The notes under the pieces were generated by a model, which did no database searches, had not been told where the DNA came from, and saw only the letters and a program-made list of their open reading frames with translations. A program made the position numbers and the translations under genes. Shown one piece after another: positions 18,730 to 27,458 of a DNA stretch of 64,000 nt; position 1 is the stretch's first letter, and every line of letters starts with the position of its first letter. This DNA is from Eubacterium sp. AB3007 (lineage in GTDB: Bacteria > Bacillota > Clostridia > Peptostreptococcales > Anaerovoracaceae). The stretch covers positions 1,984,001 to 2,048,000 of the forward strand of contig NZ_JIAD01000001.1 in assembly GCF_000688015.1 (NCBI RefSeq), read 5' to 3'.

Positions 18730-20670
18730 ATGACGAAGAAACAGAAGAACAATCTTATAAGGATCCTTGTTGCGGCCGTGCTGATGGGCGCCCTTCTGGT
18801 CGCGGAGCACGTCCTGCAGCCGGGACACACGCTGCCGGTGCGCCTGCTGTGGATGGTCCTGTACCTGATCCCGTATCTGGTGGTTGGTTACGATATCCTG
18901 ATCAAGGCAGGAAAAGGCATCAAGAACCGACAACCGATGGATGAGTGCCTTCTCATGGTCATCGCCACCCTTGGCGCTATCGCACTGGCGATCTACGGAG
19001 GTGGCGATTTCACAGAGGCTGTGGCCGTCATGCTGTTCTATCAGATCGGAGAGTGGTTTCAGAGCTATGCGGTCAACCGTAGCCGACGGAATGTGGCGGC
19101 GCTGATGGACATCTGCCCGGAGTACGCCAATCTCGAGAGAGAGGATGGCAGCCTGGAGCAGGTGGATCCAGAGGAGGTGGAGATCGGGAGCACCATTGTG
19201 GTCAAGCCCGGTGAAAGAATCCCACTGGATGGGATCGTGCTGGAAGGACAAGGCACACTGGATACAGCGGCACTCACAGGGGAATCGGTTCCCCGGAGCA
19301 CAAAGCCCGGTGATCAGGTGATCAGTGGGTGCATCAGTGTCAGTAGCATGCTCCGTATCCGGACAGAGAAGGAGTACGAGGACTCCACAGTTGCACGGGT
19401 GTTGGAGTTGATCGAAGATGCCAGTTCCCGCAAGGCCCAGTCAGAGAAATTCATCAGCCGCTTTGCGAGAGTCTACACGCCCCTCGTGGTGGGCGCCGCG
19501 GTGGCGTTGGCCCTGTTACCCCCGCTGGGACATCTGGCAATGGGAGTGGCTCCTGACTGGAGCACCTGGCTGTACAGGGCCCTGATCTTTCTGGTGATCA
19601 GTTGTCCCTGTGCACTGGTGGTCTGTATCCCGCTTAGTTTTTTCGCAGGGATCGGCGGAGCAAGCCGACAGGGAGTGCTGATCAAAGGGGCAAATTATCT
19701 GGAGTTTTTGTCCAGAGCAGATACTATCGTATTTGACAAGACCGGCACCCTGACAGAAGGGGTGTTCCAGGTGACAGAAGTCAAAGCGGTAGAGGGCGAG
19801 GATCCGCAGCGTATGCTCCGCATGGCAGCAACGGCAGAAGGATATTCTACCCATCCAATCGCAGTTTCACTCAGAAAGGCCGTCAGAGGTGAAGTGCCTA
19901 TGCCAGAAGGAGCAGAAGAAGTTCCGGGCATGGGGATCCGTGCTCAGGTGGAAGGGCAGGAAATCTGCGTGGGAAATGCCAGGCTAATGGAAGCCTGCGG
20001 CGCGCAGAAGGAGGGCTTTGTGCCGGCGCCAGAGACATCGGGAACGGTGATCCATGTGGCGGCGGAGGGACGATATATCGGATACATCGTGATCTCTGAT
20101 GTGGTGAAGCCGCACAGCAGAGAGGCGATCTCTGCCATTCGCAGGGCCGGTGTGCGCAGAACAGTTATGCTCACCGGGGATATCCGGCGAGTGGCCCAGA
20201 GAGTAGCCGATGAGATTGGGATCGATGCGGTCTTCAGCGACCTGTTGCCACAGGATAAGGTAGCGAAGTTGGAGGAGATGCTGGCTGAGAAAAGCGGTCG
20301 GAAAGAGATGGTGGCCTTTGTAGGAGATGGCATCAACGACGCGCCGGTGCTTTCCCGGGCGGATGTGGGCATTGCCATGGGAGCCATGGGTTCAGATGCG
20401 GCGGTAGAGGCTGCGGATGTGGTACTGATGGACGATGACCCTCTTCGAATCTCCACGGCGATCCGGATTTCACGGAAATGTATGCGTATCGTGAAGGAGA
20501 ACATCTGGTTTGCGATCGGAATCAAGGTGCTGTGCCTGGTGCTGGGAGCAGTGGGAATCGCCAACATGTGGCTGGCGATCTTTGCGGATGTGGGCGTGAT
20601 GGTGTTGGCCGTTCTCAACGCGATCAGGTGTATGTTTATTCGGGGCGACAGAGGTGTTGGACGGTCGTAG
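18730..20670 (+). CDS. P1B-type heavy-metal ATPase, Zn/Cd class
   Basis: A membrane pump driven by ATP that exports divalent metal. The 646-residue product has membrane helices from the start, the actuator motif TGES, the metal-site SCPCALVV (CPC around residues 292-294), the phosphorylation site DKTGTL (about 336), the HP pair in YSTHPIA and GDGINDAP. The CPC motif and the neighbouring SmtB-like regulator favour Zn/Cd over copper. The N-terminal metal-binding domain is missing and is provided as a separate upstream gene. Confidence 0.93.
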   Translation: MTKKQKNNLIRILVAAVLMGALLVAEHVLQPGHTLPVRLLWMVLYLIPYLVVGYDILIKAGKGIKNRQPMDECLLMVIATLGAIALAIYGGGDFTEAVAVMLFYQIGEWFQSYAVNRSRRNVAALMDICPEYANLEREDGSLEQVDPEEVEIGSTIVVKPGERIPLDGIVLEGQGTLDTAALTGESVPRSTKPGDQVISGCISVSSMLRIRTEKEYEDSTVARVLELIEDASSRKAQSEKFISRFARVYTPLVVGAAVALALLPPLGHLAMGVAPDWSTWLYRALIFLVISCPCALVVCIPLSFFAGIGGASRQGVLIKGANYLEFLSRADTIVFDKTGTLTEGVFQVTEVKAVEGEDPQRMLRMAATAEGYSTHPIAVSLRKAVRGEVPMPEGAEEVPGMGIRAQVEGQEICVGNARLMEACGAQKEGFVPAPETSGTVIHVAAEGRYIGYIVISDVVKPHSREAISAIRRAGVRRTVMLTGDIRRVAQRVADEIGIDAVFSDLLPQDKVAKLEEMLAEKSGRKEMVAFVGDGINDAPVLSRADVGIAMGAMGSDAAVEAADVVLMDDDPLRISTAIRISRKCMRIVKENIWFAIGIKVLCLVLGAVGIANMWLAIFADVGVMVLAVLNAIRCMFIRGDRGVGRS

Positions 20671-20717
20671 AAGGTGCTCGCTTCGCTTGAGACCATCGTT
20701 CTGGAAGAGAAATGATT

Positions 20718-20752
20718 GAAAAATGGCTGTTTTCCAGCCATTTTTCGTTCTT
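20718..20752 (+). terminator. Terminator after the metal ATPase
   Basis: A 12-bp perfect stem GAAAAATGGCTG / CAGCCATTTTTC with a 5-nt loop, followed by GTTCTTTTCTC. Confidence 0.75.
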
Positions 20753-20768
20753 TTCTCTTAATTATTGC

Positions 20769-20797
20769 TGGACAATCTGGAAAAAAAAGGCTATACT
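20769..20797 (+). promoter_or_regulatory. Promoter of the alpha/beta hydrolase gene
   Basis: TGGACA (20769-20774), a 17-bp spacer with an A8 run, and TATACT (20792-20797), about 64 bp before the start codon. Confidence 0.5.
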
Positions 20798-20860
20798 GAA
20801 AGTGGTATTATGTATACTGACTAGTTTAATTGGTTATATGGACAGCAAAGGAGATAGAAT

Positions 20861-22597
20861 ATGCTACACGAGATTAGTTTTAGATCGACGAACGGTCGAG
20901 ATTCCGTGCAGGCGTGGATCTACGTTCCCGCCGCAAAGCCGCAGGGCGTTATTCAGCTTGTCCATGGATTTGGTGAACACTCGAGAAGATACCTTCACAT
21001 GATCGTGAAGTTTATGGAGGCAGGCTTCATTGTGGCTGCGGATGACCACGTTGGTCACGGCAAGACAGCTCTTGTGAACAACTGCTGGGGTGACTGGGGC
21101 GACAAGGGGCCTCATACCATGATGGAAGATGAGCATGTGTTCATGACGGGTGTCAAGCAGATGTTCCCGGATCTTCCGTATTTCATGTTCGGACACAGCA
21201 TGGGGTCTTTCATTGCCAGAGATTTCATGGCGAAGTACGGGGATGAGTTGGATGGTGTTACCCTCTGTGGTACCGCAGGCGAGTTCCCGGGACTGGACGA
21301 CAGCATCGCCTATCTGAAAAACCTGGTCGATGAAGGCAAGGGAATGGAGTCCGACCCGGAGGCTGGTAACGTAGTTATGGGTTGGATGTTCGGAAGATGC
21401 GACGAGGAAATCAAGTTAGGCAATGAGTGGATCTGCCACGATGAATACGTACAGAAGGATCACGCAGAGGATCCCTTCGACGCATTCACCAGACCTACTT
21501 CCAACCGGTCCTTCCTGGACTTCTGCTACATGATGCAGGATATCACAGGCCCGGAGTGGGCATCGAAGGTTCCGTCAGATCTGCCAGTATATAATATCGG
21601 TGGGGATCAGGATCCTGTAGGTCAGTACGGAGAAGGTGTCTACAAGGTCTCCAACTGGCTGATCGACAACGGAAATGACGTGGTTACAGAGCTGTACAGC
21701 GGCTACCGCCATGAGATACATAATTATGCAGAACTGAAGGACGAGGTCGAAGATGGCATTCTGGAATTCTTTGAGGAATGCATCGGACTGCCGGAGGATC
21801 TTCTGGATCTTCTGATCGAGGAAGGGACAGAGGAACCACTTGAGGAAGAGGAGGCCCAGAACGAAGTCTCCGAAGAAGTTCCTGAGGTGGAAGCAGAAGA
21901 GGGAGCTCCGGAAGAGGCACCTGAAGAAGAGGAAGAGATTACGGAGATTCCTGCAGAACCAGTGGTAGCAGGGCTCGCAGGTGTTGGAATGGCAGCAATT
22001 GCACCGGAGGAGCCGGTCGTACCGGAGATCCAGGTAGAAGAGGAAGCTCCGGCAGAACCAGAAGAGCCAGTTGTACCGGAAGTGGCAGAGATGCCGGAAG
22101 TGGAAGAGGTGCCGGCTGCACCGGAGATGCCGGAAGTACCAGAGGAACCGGTTGCGCCGGAGATACCGGAAGTACCAGAGGCGCCGGTTGCGCCGGAGAT
22201 ACCGGAAGTACCAGAGGCGCCGTTTGCACCGGAGATGCCGGAAGTGCCAGAGGCACCGGTTGCGCCGGAGATGCCGCCGATTCCGGAGTTCAAAATGCCG
22301 GAGATGCCGGTGGAATCGGAGATTCCGGCCACGCCGGAATTCAAGATGCCGGAGTTTTCCGTTCCTTCTGAAGGAACGGCTACGCCGGAATTCAAAATGC
22401 CAGAGATGCCGGAGATGCCGAAAATGCCTGAGGTTCCAGGTGTCGCAGATGTCCAGAAGGAAGCTGCCGGCAAGATCAGTGATCTGGAAGCACAGCTGAA
22501 GGGCATAGAGGAAAAAGCCGATGACCTCGCGGAAAAGGCTGCAGAGGAAGCGAAACCAAAGGAGTCCAGATTCATGAACTTCTTCCGCAGAGATTGA
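20861..22597 (+). CDS. Alpha/beta hydrolase (monoacylglycerol lipase-like) with Pro/Glu repeat tail
   Basis: Residues 1-300 form a serine hydrolase of the Hydrolase_4 / lysophospholipase type: oxyanion segment VHGFGEHSRRY, nucleophile elbow GHSMGS, and a late GYRHEIHNY with the probable catalytic His. Residues from about 320 to 540 are a low-complexity acidic Pro/Glu/Val/Ala tail that includes four exact-length 12-residue repeats (PEVPEAPVAPEI type). A short helical end (EAAGKISDLEAQLKGIEEKA) follows and it ends FMNFFRRD. There is no signal peptide. The substrate is unknown; the tail may be a spacer or a partner-binding segment. Confidence 0.85.
   Translation: MLHEISFRSTNGRDSVQAWIYVPAAKPQGVIQLVHGFGEHSRRYLHMIVKFMEAGFIVAADDHVGHGKTALVNNCWGDWGDKGPHTMMEDEHVFMTGVKQMFPDLPYFMFGHSMGSFIARDFMAKYGDELDGVTLCGTAGEFPGLDDSIAYLKNLVDEGKGMESDPEAGNVVMGWMFGRCDEEIKLGNEWICHDEYVQKDHAEDPFDAFTRPTSNRSFLDFCYMMQDITGPEWASKVPSDLPVYNIGGDQDPVGQYGEGVYKVSNWLIDNGNDVVTELYSGYRHEIHNYAELKDEVEDGILEFFEECIGLPEDLLDLLIEEGTEEPLEEEEAQNEVSEEVPEVEAEEGAPEEAPEEEEEITEIPAEPVVAGLAGVGMAAIAPEEPVVPEIQVEEEAPAEPEEPVVPEVAEMPEVEEVPAAPEMPEVPEEPVAPEIPEVPEAPVAPEIPEVPEAPFAPEMPEVPEAPVAPEMPPIPEFKMPEMPVESEIPATPEFKMPEFSVPSEGTATPEFKMPEMPEMPKMPEVPGVADVQKEAAGKISDLEAQLKGIEEKADDLAEKAAEEAKPKESRFMNFFRRD
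22130..22273 (+). repeat. In-frame 36-bp tandem repeats in the hydrolase gene
   Basis: Four consecutive 36-bp units begin at 22130, 22166, 22202 and 22238 (each starting CCGGAAGT), encoding 12-residue Pro/Glu repeats. Near-identity at DNA level indicates recent expansion; shorter degenerate PEM/PEF units flank them to about 22420. Confidence 0.85.
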
Positions 22598-22623
22598 TTC
22601 AGGCTGAATAGAGAATAGAGGGA

Positions 22624-22652
22624 GGGGTCCGTGTATACGGATCCCTTTTTTG
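22624..22652 (+). terminator. Terminator after the hydrolase gene
   Basis: Stem GGGGTCCGT / ACGGATCCC with a 4-nt loop and a TTTTTT tract. Confidence 0.85.
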
Positions 22653-22698
22653 TGCCGGGCGCCCTGCGATGGTTAAACTCTGCTTCCAAAGGAACAGA

Positions 22699-22732
22699 CA
22701 AAAAAAGAAAAGCCCCCGCAATACTGCGGGGG
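22699..22732 (-). terminator. Terminator of tRNA-Arg
   Basis: On the minus strand, CCCCCGCA / TGCGGGGG with a 4-nt loop is followed by a CTTTTCTTTTTTTG tract, right after the CCA end of the tRNA. Confidence 0.85.
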
Positions 22733-22736
22733 TTTC

Positions 22737-22813
22737 TGGTGCGCCATGCGCGACTCGAACGCGCAACCTACTGATTCGTAGTCAGGTACTCTATCCAATT
22801 GAGCTAATGGCGC
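22737..22813 (-). tRNA. tRNA-Arg (anticodon ACG)
   Basis: The 77-nt minus-strand sequence folds into a cloverleaf: acceptor GCGCCAT / ATGGCGC, D-arm GCTC..GAGT, anticodon loop CTACGAA (ACG, normally edited to ICG), T-arm GCGCG TTCGAGT CGCGC, and an encoded CCA. The outermost anticodon-stem pair appears to be a C-U mismatch. Confidence 0.95.
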
Positions 22814-22829
22814 TTGCTCGTACTATGCT

Positions 22830-22858
22830 ATTATATCCGATTAAGGTGTCGTTGTCAA
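22830..22858 (-). promoter_or_regulatory. Promoter of tRNA-Arg
   Basis: On the minus strand a consensus TTGACA (22853-22858), a 17-bp spacer and TATAAT (22830-22835) lie 17 bp before the tRNA 5' end. Confidence 0.8.
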
Positions 22859-22890
22859 GGGGAGTATTTTCGGTTTTTTTGCATGATTTG

Positions 22891-22919
22891 TTGCGACAGG
22901 GGTATATCTGTTGTATAAT
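22891..22919 (+). promoter_or_regulatory. Promoter of the ecf operon
   Basis: TTGCGA (22891-22896), a 17-bp spacer and TATAAT (22914-22919). The expected transcription start (about 22926) is only about 3 bases before the ecfA1 ATG, so the mRNA would be leaderless or nearly so. Confidence 0.65.
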
Positions 22920-22928
22920 AGTTTAGTT

Positions 22929-23777
22929 ATGAAGAAAATTATCCAGGTAGAGAATCTGAAATACGACTATATCCGCGAGGGAGAGGACCAGCAGGCAGAA
23001 CCGGTACATGCCATCAAGGGCGTAAGCTTTTGTGTAGAGGAAGGCAGTTTTACAGCCATCATTGGACAGAATGGATCTGGAAAGTCCACGCTGGCCAAGA
23101 ACCTGAACGGACTTTTTGTACCTTCCGAGGGTGTTGTTTATGTGGATGGCTGGGACACCGCAGACGATGAACACATCTGGGATGTGCGGCAGGCTGCTGG
23201 CATGGTGTTCCAGAACCCGGATAACCAGCTGGTGTCTTCGATCGTGGAGGATGACGTTGCTTTCGGGCCGGAGAATCTGGGAGTGGATCCCACTTTGATC
23301 AGGGAGCGAGTGGACGAGGCGCTGGACGCAGTGCGCATGGGGGATTTCAAGAGGAAATCGCCTCACATGCTTTCCGGCGGACAGAAGCAGCGCGTAGCTA
23401 TTGCCGGAGTAGTGGCCATGCGGCCCAGGTGCATCGTGTTTGATGAGCCGACGGCCATGCTGGATCCGCGGGGACGACGGGATATCATGAAGATCATTCA
23501 CCAGCTCAACCAGGAGGGCGTTACCGTGATTCTCATCACCCACTTCATGGATGAGGCCGTCCAGGCTGACAGGGTGATCATCATGAACAACGGGGAGATC
23601 CTGTTGGATGGTACGCCGGCGGAGGTGTTCCGAGAGCACGACCTGATCCGGTCGGTGAACCTGGAACTGCCCATGTCGGTAGAACTGGCAGTGAACCTGC
23701 GAAGAAGGGGCATCCGTATCCCTGAGGATGTGGTAACTGTCGAGGATATGATAGCCTTTGTTACCGGGGAACGGTAA
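22929..23777 (+). CDS. ecfA1: ECF transporter ATPase A1
   Basis: One of two ABC ATPases that power group II energy-coupling-factor vitamin and metal uptake, shared by several S components. The 282-residue product has Walker A GQNGSGKST, Q-loop VFQNPDNQ, signature LSGGQKQR and Walker B CIVFDEPTAML. ATG 22929 is used (KKIIQVENLKYDY); there is no Shine-Dalgarno because the promoter -10 box lies 10 bp before it. In many Firmicutes these genes directly follow rplQ; here about 7 kb separates them. Confidence 0.95.
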   Translation: MKKIIQVENLKYDYIREGEDQQAEPVHAIKGVSFCVEEGSFTAIIGQNGSGKSTLAKNLNGLFVPSEGVVYVDGWDTADDEHIWDVRQAAGMVFQNPDNQLVSSIVEDDVAFGPENLGVDPTLIRERVDEALDAVRMGDFKRKSPHMLSGGQKQRVAIAGVVAMRPRCIVFDEPTAMLDPRGRRDIMKIIHQLNQEGVTVILITHFMDEAVQADRVIIMNNGEILLDGTPAEVFREHDLIRSVNLELPMSVELAVNLRRRGIRIPEDVVTVEDMIAFVTGER

Positions 23778-23818
23778 CTCGCATCATAGGCTTTGTACAT
23801 TTTGCAAGAGAGATTTAC

Positions 23819-24679
23819 ATGTCGATACAGGTTAGAAATCTATCACATATATATAATAGGGGGCTCTCCACGGAAACCGTGGCGCTGGACAACATCAACT
23901 TTGAGATCTACGATGGTGAAGTGGTGGGTGTCGTCGGACACACCGGCTCCGGGAAATCCACGCTGCTCCAGCACCTAAACGGTCTGCTGAAACCCAGCGA
24001 GGGCCAGATCATTGTTGGGGGAACCGATATTACCAAACCAGGCGTAGCTATGCGGGACATTCGCAAGCGGGTAGGTCTGGTGTTTCAGTACCCGGAATAC
24101 CAGTTATTTGAAGAAACAGTGGCCAAAGACGTGGCTTTCGGGCCTCGGAATCTGGGGCTACGGGAGGACGAGATCCAGCAAAGGGTCAGAGATGCACTGG
24201 AGCTGGTGGGCTTGGATTACGAGCATCTGAAGGATCGATCTCCCTTTGAGCTGTCCGGAGGGCAGAAGCGCCGGGTGGCTATCGCAGGAGTCATCGCCAT
24301 GAAACCTCAGGTCCTGATCCTGGACGAACCTACGGCAGGACTGGATCCTGGTTCACACAGGGAGATCATGAAGATGATCCAGGACGTACATCAGTTTGAG
24401 CACAACATCATTATCTTTGTGTCACACAACATGGCGGATGTAGCGGCTCTGGCTGACAAGGTGCTGGTGATGGATCGGGGCAAACTGGTCATGGCGGATA
24501 CTCCGCGAGGTGTGTTCAGGCAGAGAAACCGACTTGCAGAGATCAGCCTGGATGTGCCACCCATCACCGAGCTGATGTACCGGCTTCGGGAGAACGGTGC
24601 GGAGGTTTCACTGGATGTTCTGTCTCTTCGGGAAGGAGAACAGGCGATCTACGACTATTTACGAGGAGCTGGCAGATGA
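23819..24679 (+). CDS. ecfA2: ECF transporter ATPase A2
   Basis: The second ABC ATPase of the ECF module. The 286-residue product has Walker A GHTGSGKST, VFQYPEYQLFEETVAKDVAFG (typical of EcfA2), signature LSGGQKRR and Walker B LILDEPTAGLDP. It overlaps ecfT by 4 bp (ATGA). Confidence 0.95.
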   Translation: MSIQVRNLSHIYNRGLSTETVALDNINFEIYDGEVVGVVGHTGSGKSTLLQHLNGLLKPSEGQIIVGGTDITKPGVAMRDIRKRVGLVFQYPEYQLFEETVAKDVAFGPRNLGLREDEIQQRVRDALELVGLDYEHLKDRSPFELSGGQKRRVAIAGVIAMKPQVLILDEPTAGLDPGSHREIMKMIQDVHQFEHNIIIFVSHNMADVAALADKVLVMDRGKLVMADTPRGVFRQRNRLAEISLDVPPITELMYRLRENGAEVSLDVLSLREGEQAIYDYLRGAGR

Positions 24680-25476
24680 TCAGAGATATTACCCTAGGGC
24701 AGTACTACCCGGAGAATTCGCCGATCCACAAGCTGGATCCACGTGTTAAAATAATAGCGGCGGTGCTCTACATCATCGAGCTGTTTATAGTGAAGGACTT
24801 TTCCGGATTCCTGGTATGCGCAGTCGCGCTGGGGATCGTGGTGGCAATTTCCAGAGTCCCCTTGAGGTTTATCATGCGGGGCCTGAAACCCATCATCCTG
24901 ATCCTGCTGTTCACGTTCGTCCTGAATATATTCATGGTGGACGGGCGGATCCTGTTTACCATCGGACCACTGAAGGTTACAGATGCGGGGGTATACACAG
25001 CAGCGTTCATGGCTATCCGGCTGATCTTGCTGATCATCGGTGCCTCCCTGCTGACGCTGACTACCACCCCCATCAGCCTGACGGACGGGATTGAGCGGCT
25101 GCTTTCGCCGCTTGCTCTGATTGGACTTCCCAATCACGAGATCGCCATGATGATGTCCATTGCACTCAGGTTCATCCCCACTCTTCTGGAGGAGACCGAT
25201 AAGATCATGAAAGCCCAACAAGCCAGAGGCGCGGATTTTGAGAGCGGCAATATTATCGCCCGCGCGAGGTCGCTGATCCCCATCCTGGTGCCGCTGTTCG
25301 TCAGTGCTTTCCGTATCGCCTCGGATCTGGCTATGGCTATGGAAGCAAGGTGTTACCGGGGAGGGAAGGGACGCACTCGGATGAACGGCATGCGTATGAA
25401 ACGCAGCGATTATATTTCCATTGTGCTGATGATCCTGTTTCTGGCGGCACTGATCGCCATGCGGATCTGGTTATAG
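24676..25476 (+). CDS. ecfT: ECF transporter membrane component T
   Basis: EcfT couples the two ATPases to substrate-binding S components in the membrane. The 266-residue product starts RDITLGQYYPENSPIHKLDPR (usual for the family), has about five hydrophobic helices and cytoplasmic coupling motifs ARG: one in QQARGAD and a second ARS in IARARSLIP. The gene overlaps ecfA2. No S component lies in the window. Confidence 0.94.
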   Translation: MIRDITLGQYYPENSPIHKLDPRVKIIAAVLYIIELFIVKDFSGFLVCAVALGIVVAISRVPLRFIMRGLKPIILILLFTFVLNIFMVDGRILFTIGPLKVTDAGVYTAAFMAIRLILLIIGASLLTLTTTPISLTDGIERLLSPLALIGLPNHEIAMMMSIALRFIPTLLEETDKIMKAQQARGADFESGNIIARARSLIPILVPLFVSAFRIASDLAMAMEARCYRGGKGRTRMNGMRMKRSDYISIVLMILFLAALIAMRIWL

Positions 25477-25480
25477 AGTT

Positions 25481-26113
25481 ATGAGACAGAGAAAAATCAA
25501 GAATCTGGATGAGAAACTGGCGGCGTTATCTGCCCATGTTGTGGATAGCCCGGATGCCTGGAAGGGCCGATGGCGGAGCAGATTGGGGACAGAGCGGATC
25601 TGCCTGGAGATCGGCTGCGGCAAGGGGAAGTTTATCGACAGCCTGGCTGGACGGTACCCGGAAACCGGTTTTGTGGCGGTGGAGGGGAATCTGAGTGTTG
25701 CCTACCATGCTCTGGAGAAGGTCGAGGCTTCCGGTCACAATGTGCTCTTTCTCCTGCAGTATATCAACGATTTGGCGGACATCTTTGATGCAGGAGAACT
25801 GAATGGGATCTACCTGAACTTCAGCGATCCGTGGCCGAAGGTCCGACATGAGAAGCGGCGGCTCACCACCCGGGCGAGGATGCTCTCTTATGCGGAAGTA
25901 CTGGCACCCGGCGGTGTGCTGGAATTCAAGACTGACAATGATGGCCTGTTCGAGTACACGCTGACACAGATACCAGACTGCTATGAGGAATGCTTTGTGA
26001 CCCGGGATCTACATGGGACAGTACCCGAGGAAGAGATCGTCACCACAGAATACGAAGATAAATTCGCAGGTCGCGGGAAGGCTATCAACTTCCTTCGATT
26101 ACGTCGTCGATAG
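25481..26113 (+). CDS. trmB: tRNA (guanine-N7-)-methyltransferase
   Basis: Makes m7G46 in tRNAs using SAM. The 210-residue product has the SAM site EIGCGKGKF, GVEGN-type motif (VAVEGNLS) and the family signature NFSDPWPKVRHEKRRLT. It begins 4 bp after ecfT, so is co-transcribed. Confidence 0.93.
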   Translation: MRQRKIKNLDEKLAALSAHVVDSPDAWKGRWRSRLGTERICLEIGCGKGKFIDSLAGRYPETGFVAVEGNLSVAYHALEKVEASGHNVLFLLQYINDLADIFDAGELNGIYLNFSDPWPKVRHEKRRLTTRARMLSYAEVLAPGGVLEFKTDNDGLFEYTLTQIPDCYEECFVTRDLHGTVPEEEIVTTEYEDKFAGRGKAINFLRLRRR

Positions 26114-26131
26114 ATAGGAGGTAAGTAAATT

Positions 26132-27379
26132 ATGTCTGAGTATGTTATGGCCGCAGAAAATGGCAGGGTGATCCCCAAGGAGGATACCATTTTCGGGATC
26201 AGCCGCAGAGCAAACGCGATGATCGATGAAGTAGGCGCGGATAAGGTAATCAATGCCACCATCGGCGCATTGCTGGATGACGAGGGAGAACTGGCAGTCC
26301 TCTCTTCTGTGGATGAGGCGTTTACAGGTCTGGAACCGGTGGAGTATGCCCAGTATGCACCCATCGGAGGCACTCCCAAATACCGCTCTGCCGTCATCAA
26401 GGCAGCTTTTGGCAGGAATTTTGTGCCTCGCACACAGGTGCGCGCCGTGGCAACGCCGGGAGGCACCGGTGCCCTGCACTGCGTGGTGGCCAACTATTCC
26501 TGCCCTGGCGACAAGATTCTCACCACGGACTGGTTCTGGGGGCCATATAAGACGGTAGCTGCAGAGATGAGCAGAGGGCTGGATACCTTTGCGCTGTACA
26601 ATGAACAGCGGACCTTCAACCTAGAGGCATTCCGGGACAAGGTACAGTCACTGCTTAAGGTGCAGGATCGTTTGGTGATCATCCTGAACACACCGGCCCA
26701 GAATCCTACAGGATACTCCCTGACGGACAGTGATTGGCACGGCGTGGTCTCTATCCTGGCTGATCAGGATCCGTCCAAACGCATCGCGCTGGTGGTGGAT
26801 ACCGCCTATATCGATTTTGCGGGTGACGAGGAGGAATACCGGTCCTTCCTGCCCATTCTGGAGGAACTGCCGGCTAACGTGCTGCCCATCATCGCCTTCA
26901 GCCTGTCCAAGACCTTTACGATGTATGGTCTGCGTTGCGGTGCGCTGATTTGCCTTGCTCCATACGAGGAGATCGCCGACGAGTTCGTCCGGGTCTGTGA
27001 GTTCTCTGCCCGCGGTGCCTGGTCCAACGCCCCCAAGGCCGGACAAAGCCTTGTGGCCAACATCTTCGATGATCCCGCGCTGCTGGCGCGTGTCACGGAG
27101 GAGCGCGCTGAGATCCGAAAGCTGCTGCTTGATCGGGCCCATGCCCTGGAGGAGGCCGCTGCAGAAGCCGGAATGGATATGTTGCCCTATGATGGCGGTT
27201 TCTTCGTTGCCATTCCCTGCAGCGATCCGGCTGCTGCAAGTGCAGAACTGGAGAAAGATGGGATCTTCCTGGTGCCGCTGGCCAAGGGTCTGCGTGTCTC
27301 TGTAGCGTCCATCTCTGAGGAGAAGTGCCGCAAGGTACCCGCCAAGGTGGTGGAAGTGTTCCAGAAACTGGGACTGTAG
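26132..27379 (+). CDS. PLP-dependent class I aminotransferase
   Basis: A fold-type I aminotransferase of 415 residues. It shows a substrate-site GGT segment (ATPGGTGAL), NTPAQNPTG, the PLP phenol partner VVDTAYIDF and the PLP lysine in FSLSKTFTMYGLRCG. The overall pattern is closest to the aromatic/aspartate aminotransferase (TyrB-like) group as found in Clostridia. The amino donor cannot be told from sequence. It follows trmB by 18 bp with AGGAGG upstream. Confidence 0.85.
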   Translation: MSEYVMAAENGRVIPKEDTIFGISRRANAMIDEVGADKVINATIGALLDDEGELAVLSSVDEAFTGLEPVEYAQYAPIGGTPKYRSAVIKAAFGRNFVPRTQVRAVATPGGTGALHCVVANYSCPGDKILTTDWFWGPYKTVAAEMSRGLDTFALYNEQRTFNLEAFRDKVQSLLKVQDRLVIILNTPAQNPTGYSLTDSDWHGVVSILADQDPSKRIALVVDTAYIDFAGDEEEYRSFLPILEELPANVLPIIAFSLSKTFTMYGLRCGALICLAPYEEIADEFVRVCEFSARGAWSNAPKAGQSLVANIFDDPALLARVTEERAEIRKLLLDRAHALEEAAAEAGMDMLPYDGGFFVAIPCSDPAAASAELEKDGIFLVPLAKGLRVSVASISEEKCRKVPAKVVEVFQKLGL

Positions 27380-27393
27380 AATACCTTTTCTGA

Positions 27394-27441
27394 AAAAGGC
27401 TGATGCCCTTAGCATTCTCACGCTTAGGGCACCAGCCTTAT
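27394..27441. terminator. Bidirectional terminator
   Basis: A long stem AAGGCTG-A-TGCCCTTAGC pairing with GCTTAGGGCA-C-CAGCCTT lies between converging genes, with A- and T-rich flanks on both sides. Confidence 0.8.
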
Positions 27442-27458
27442 TATCTGACTCTTACTAT

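Noticed and set aside
20680..20714. Third copy of the S14-S8 palindromic element
   Set aside because: Only CTCGCTT-CGCTT and GTTCTGG pieces resemble the flank of copy 2; the diagnostic GAGGACCTACC/AGGTCTCTC arms are missing.
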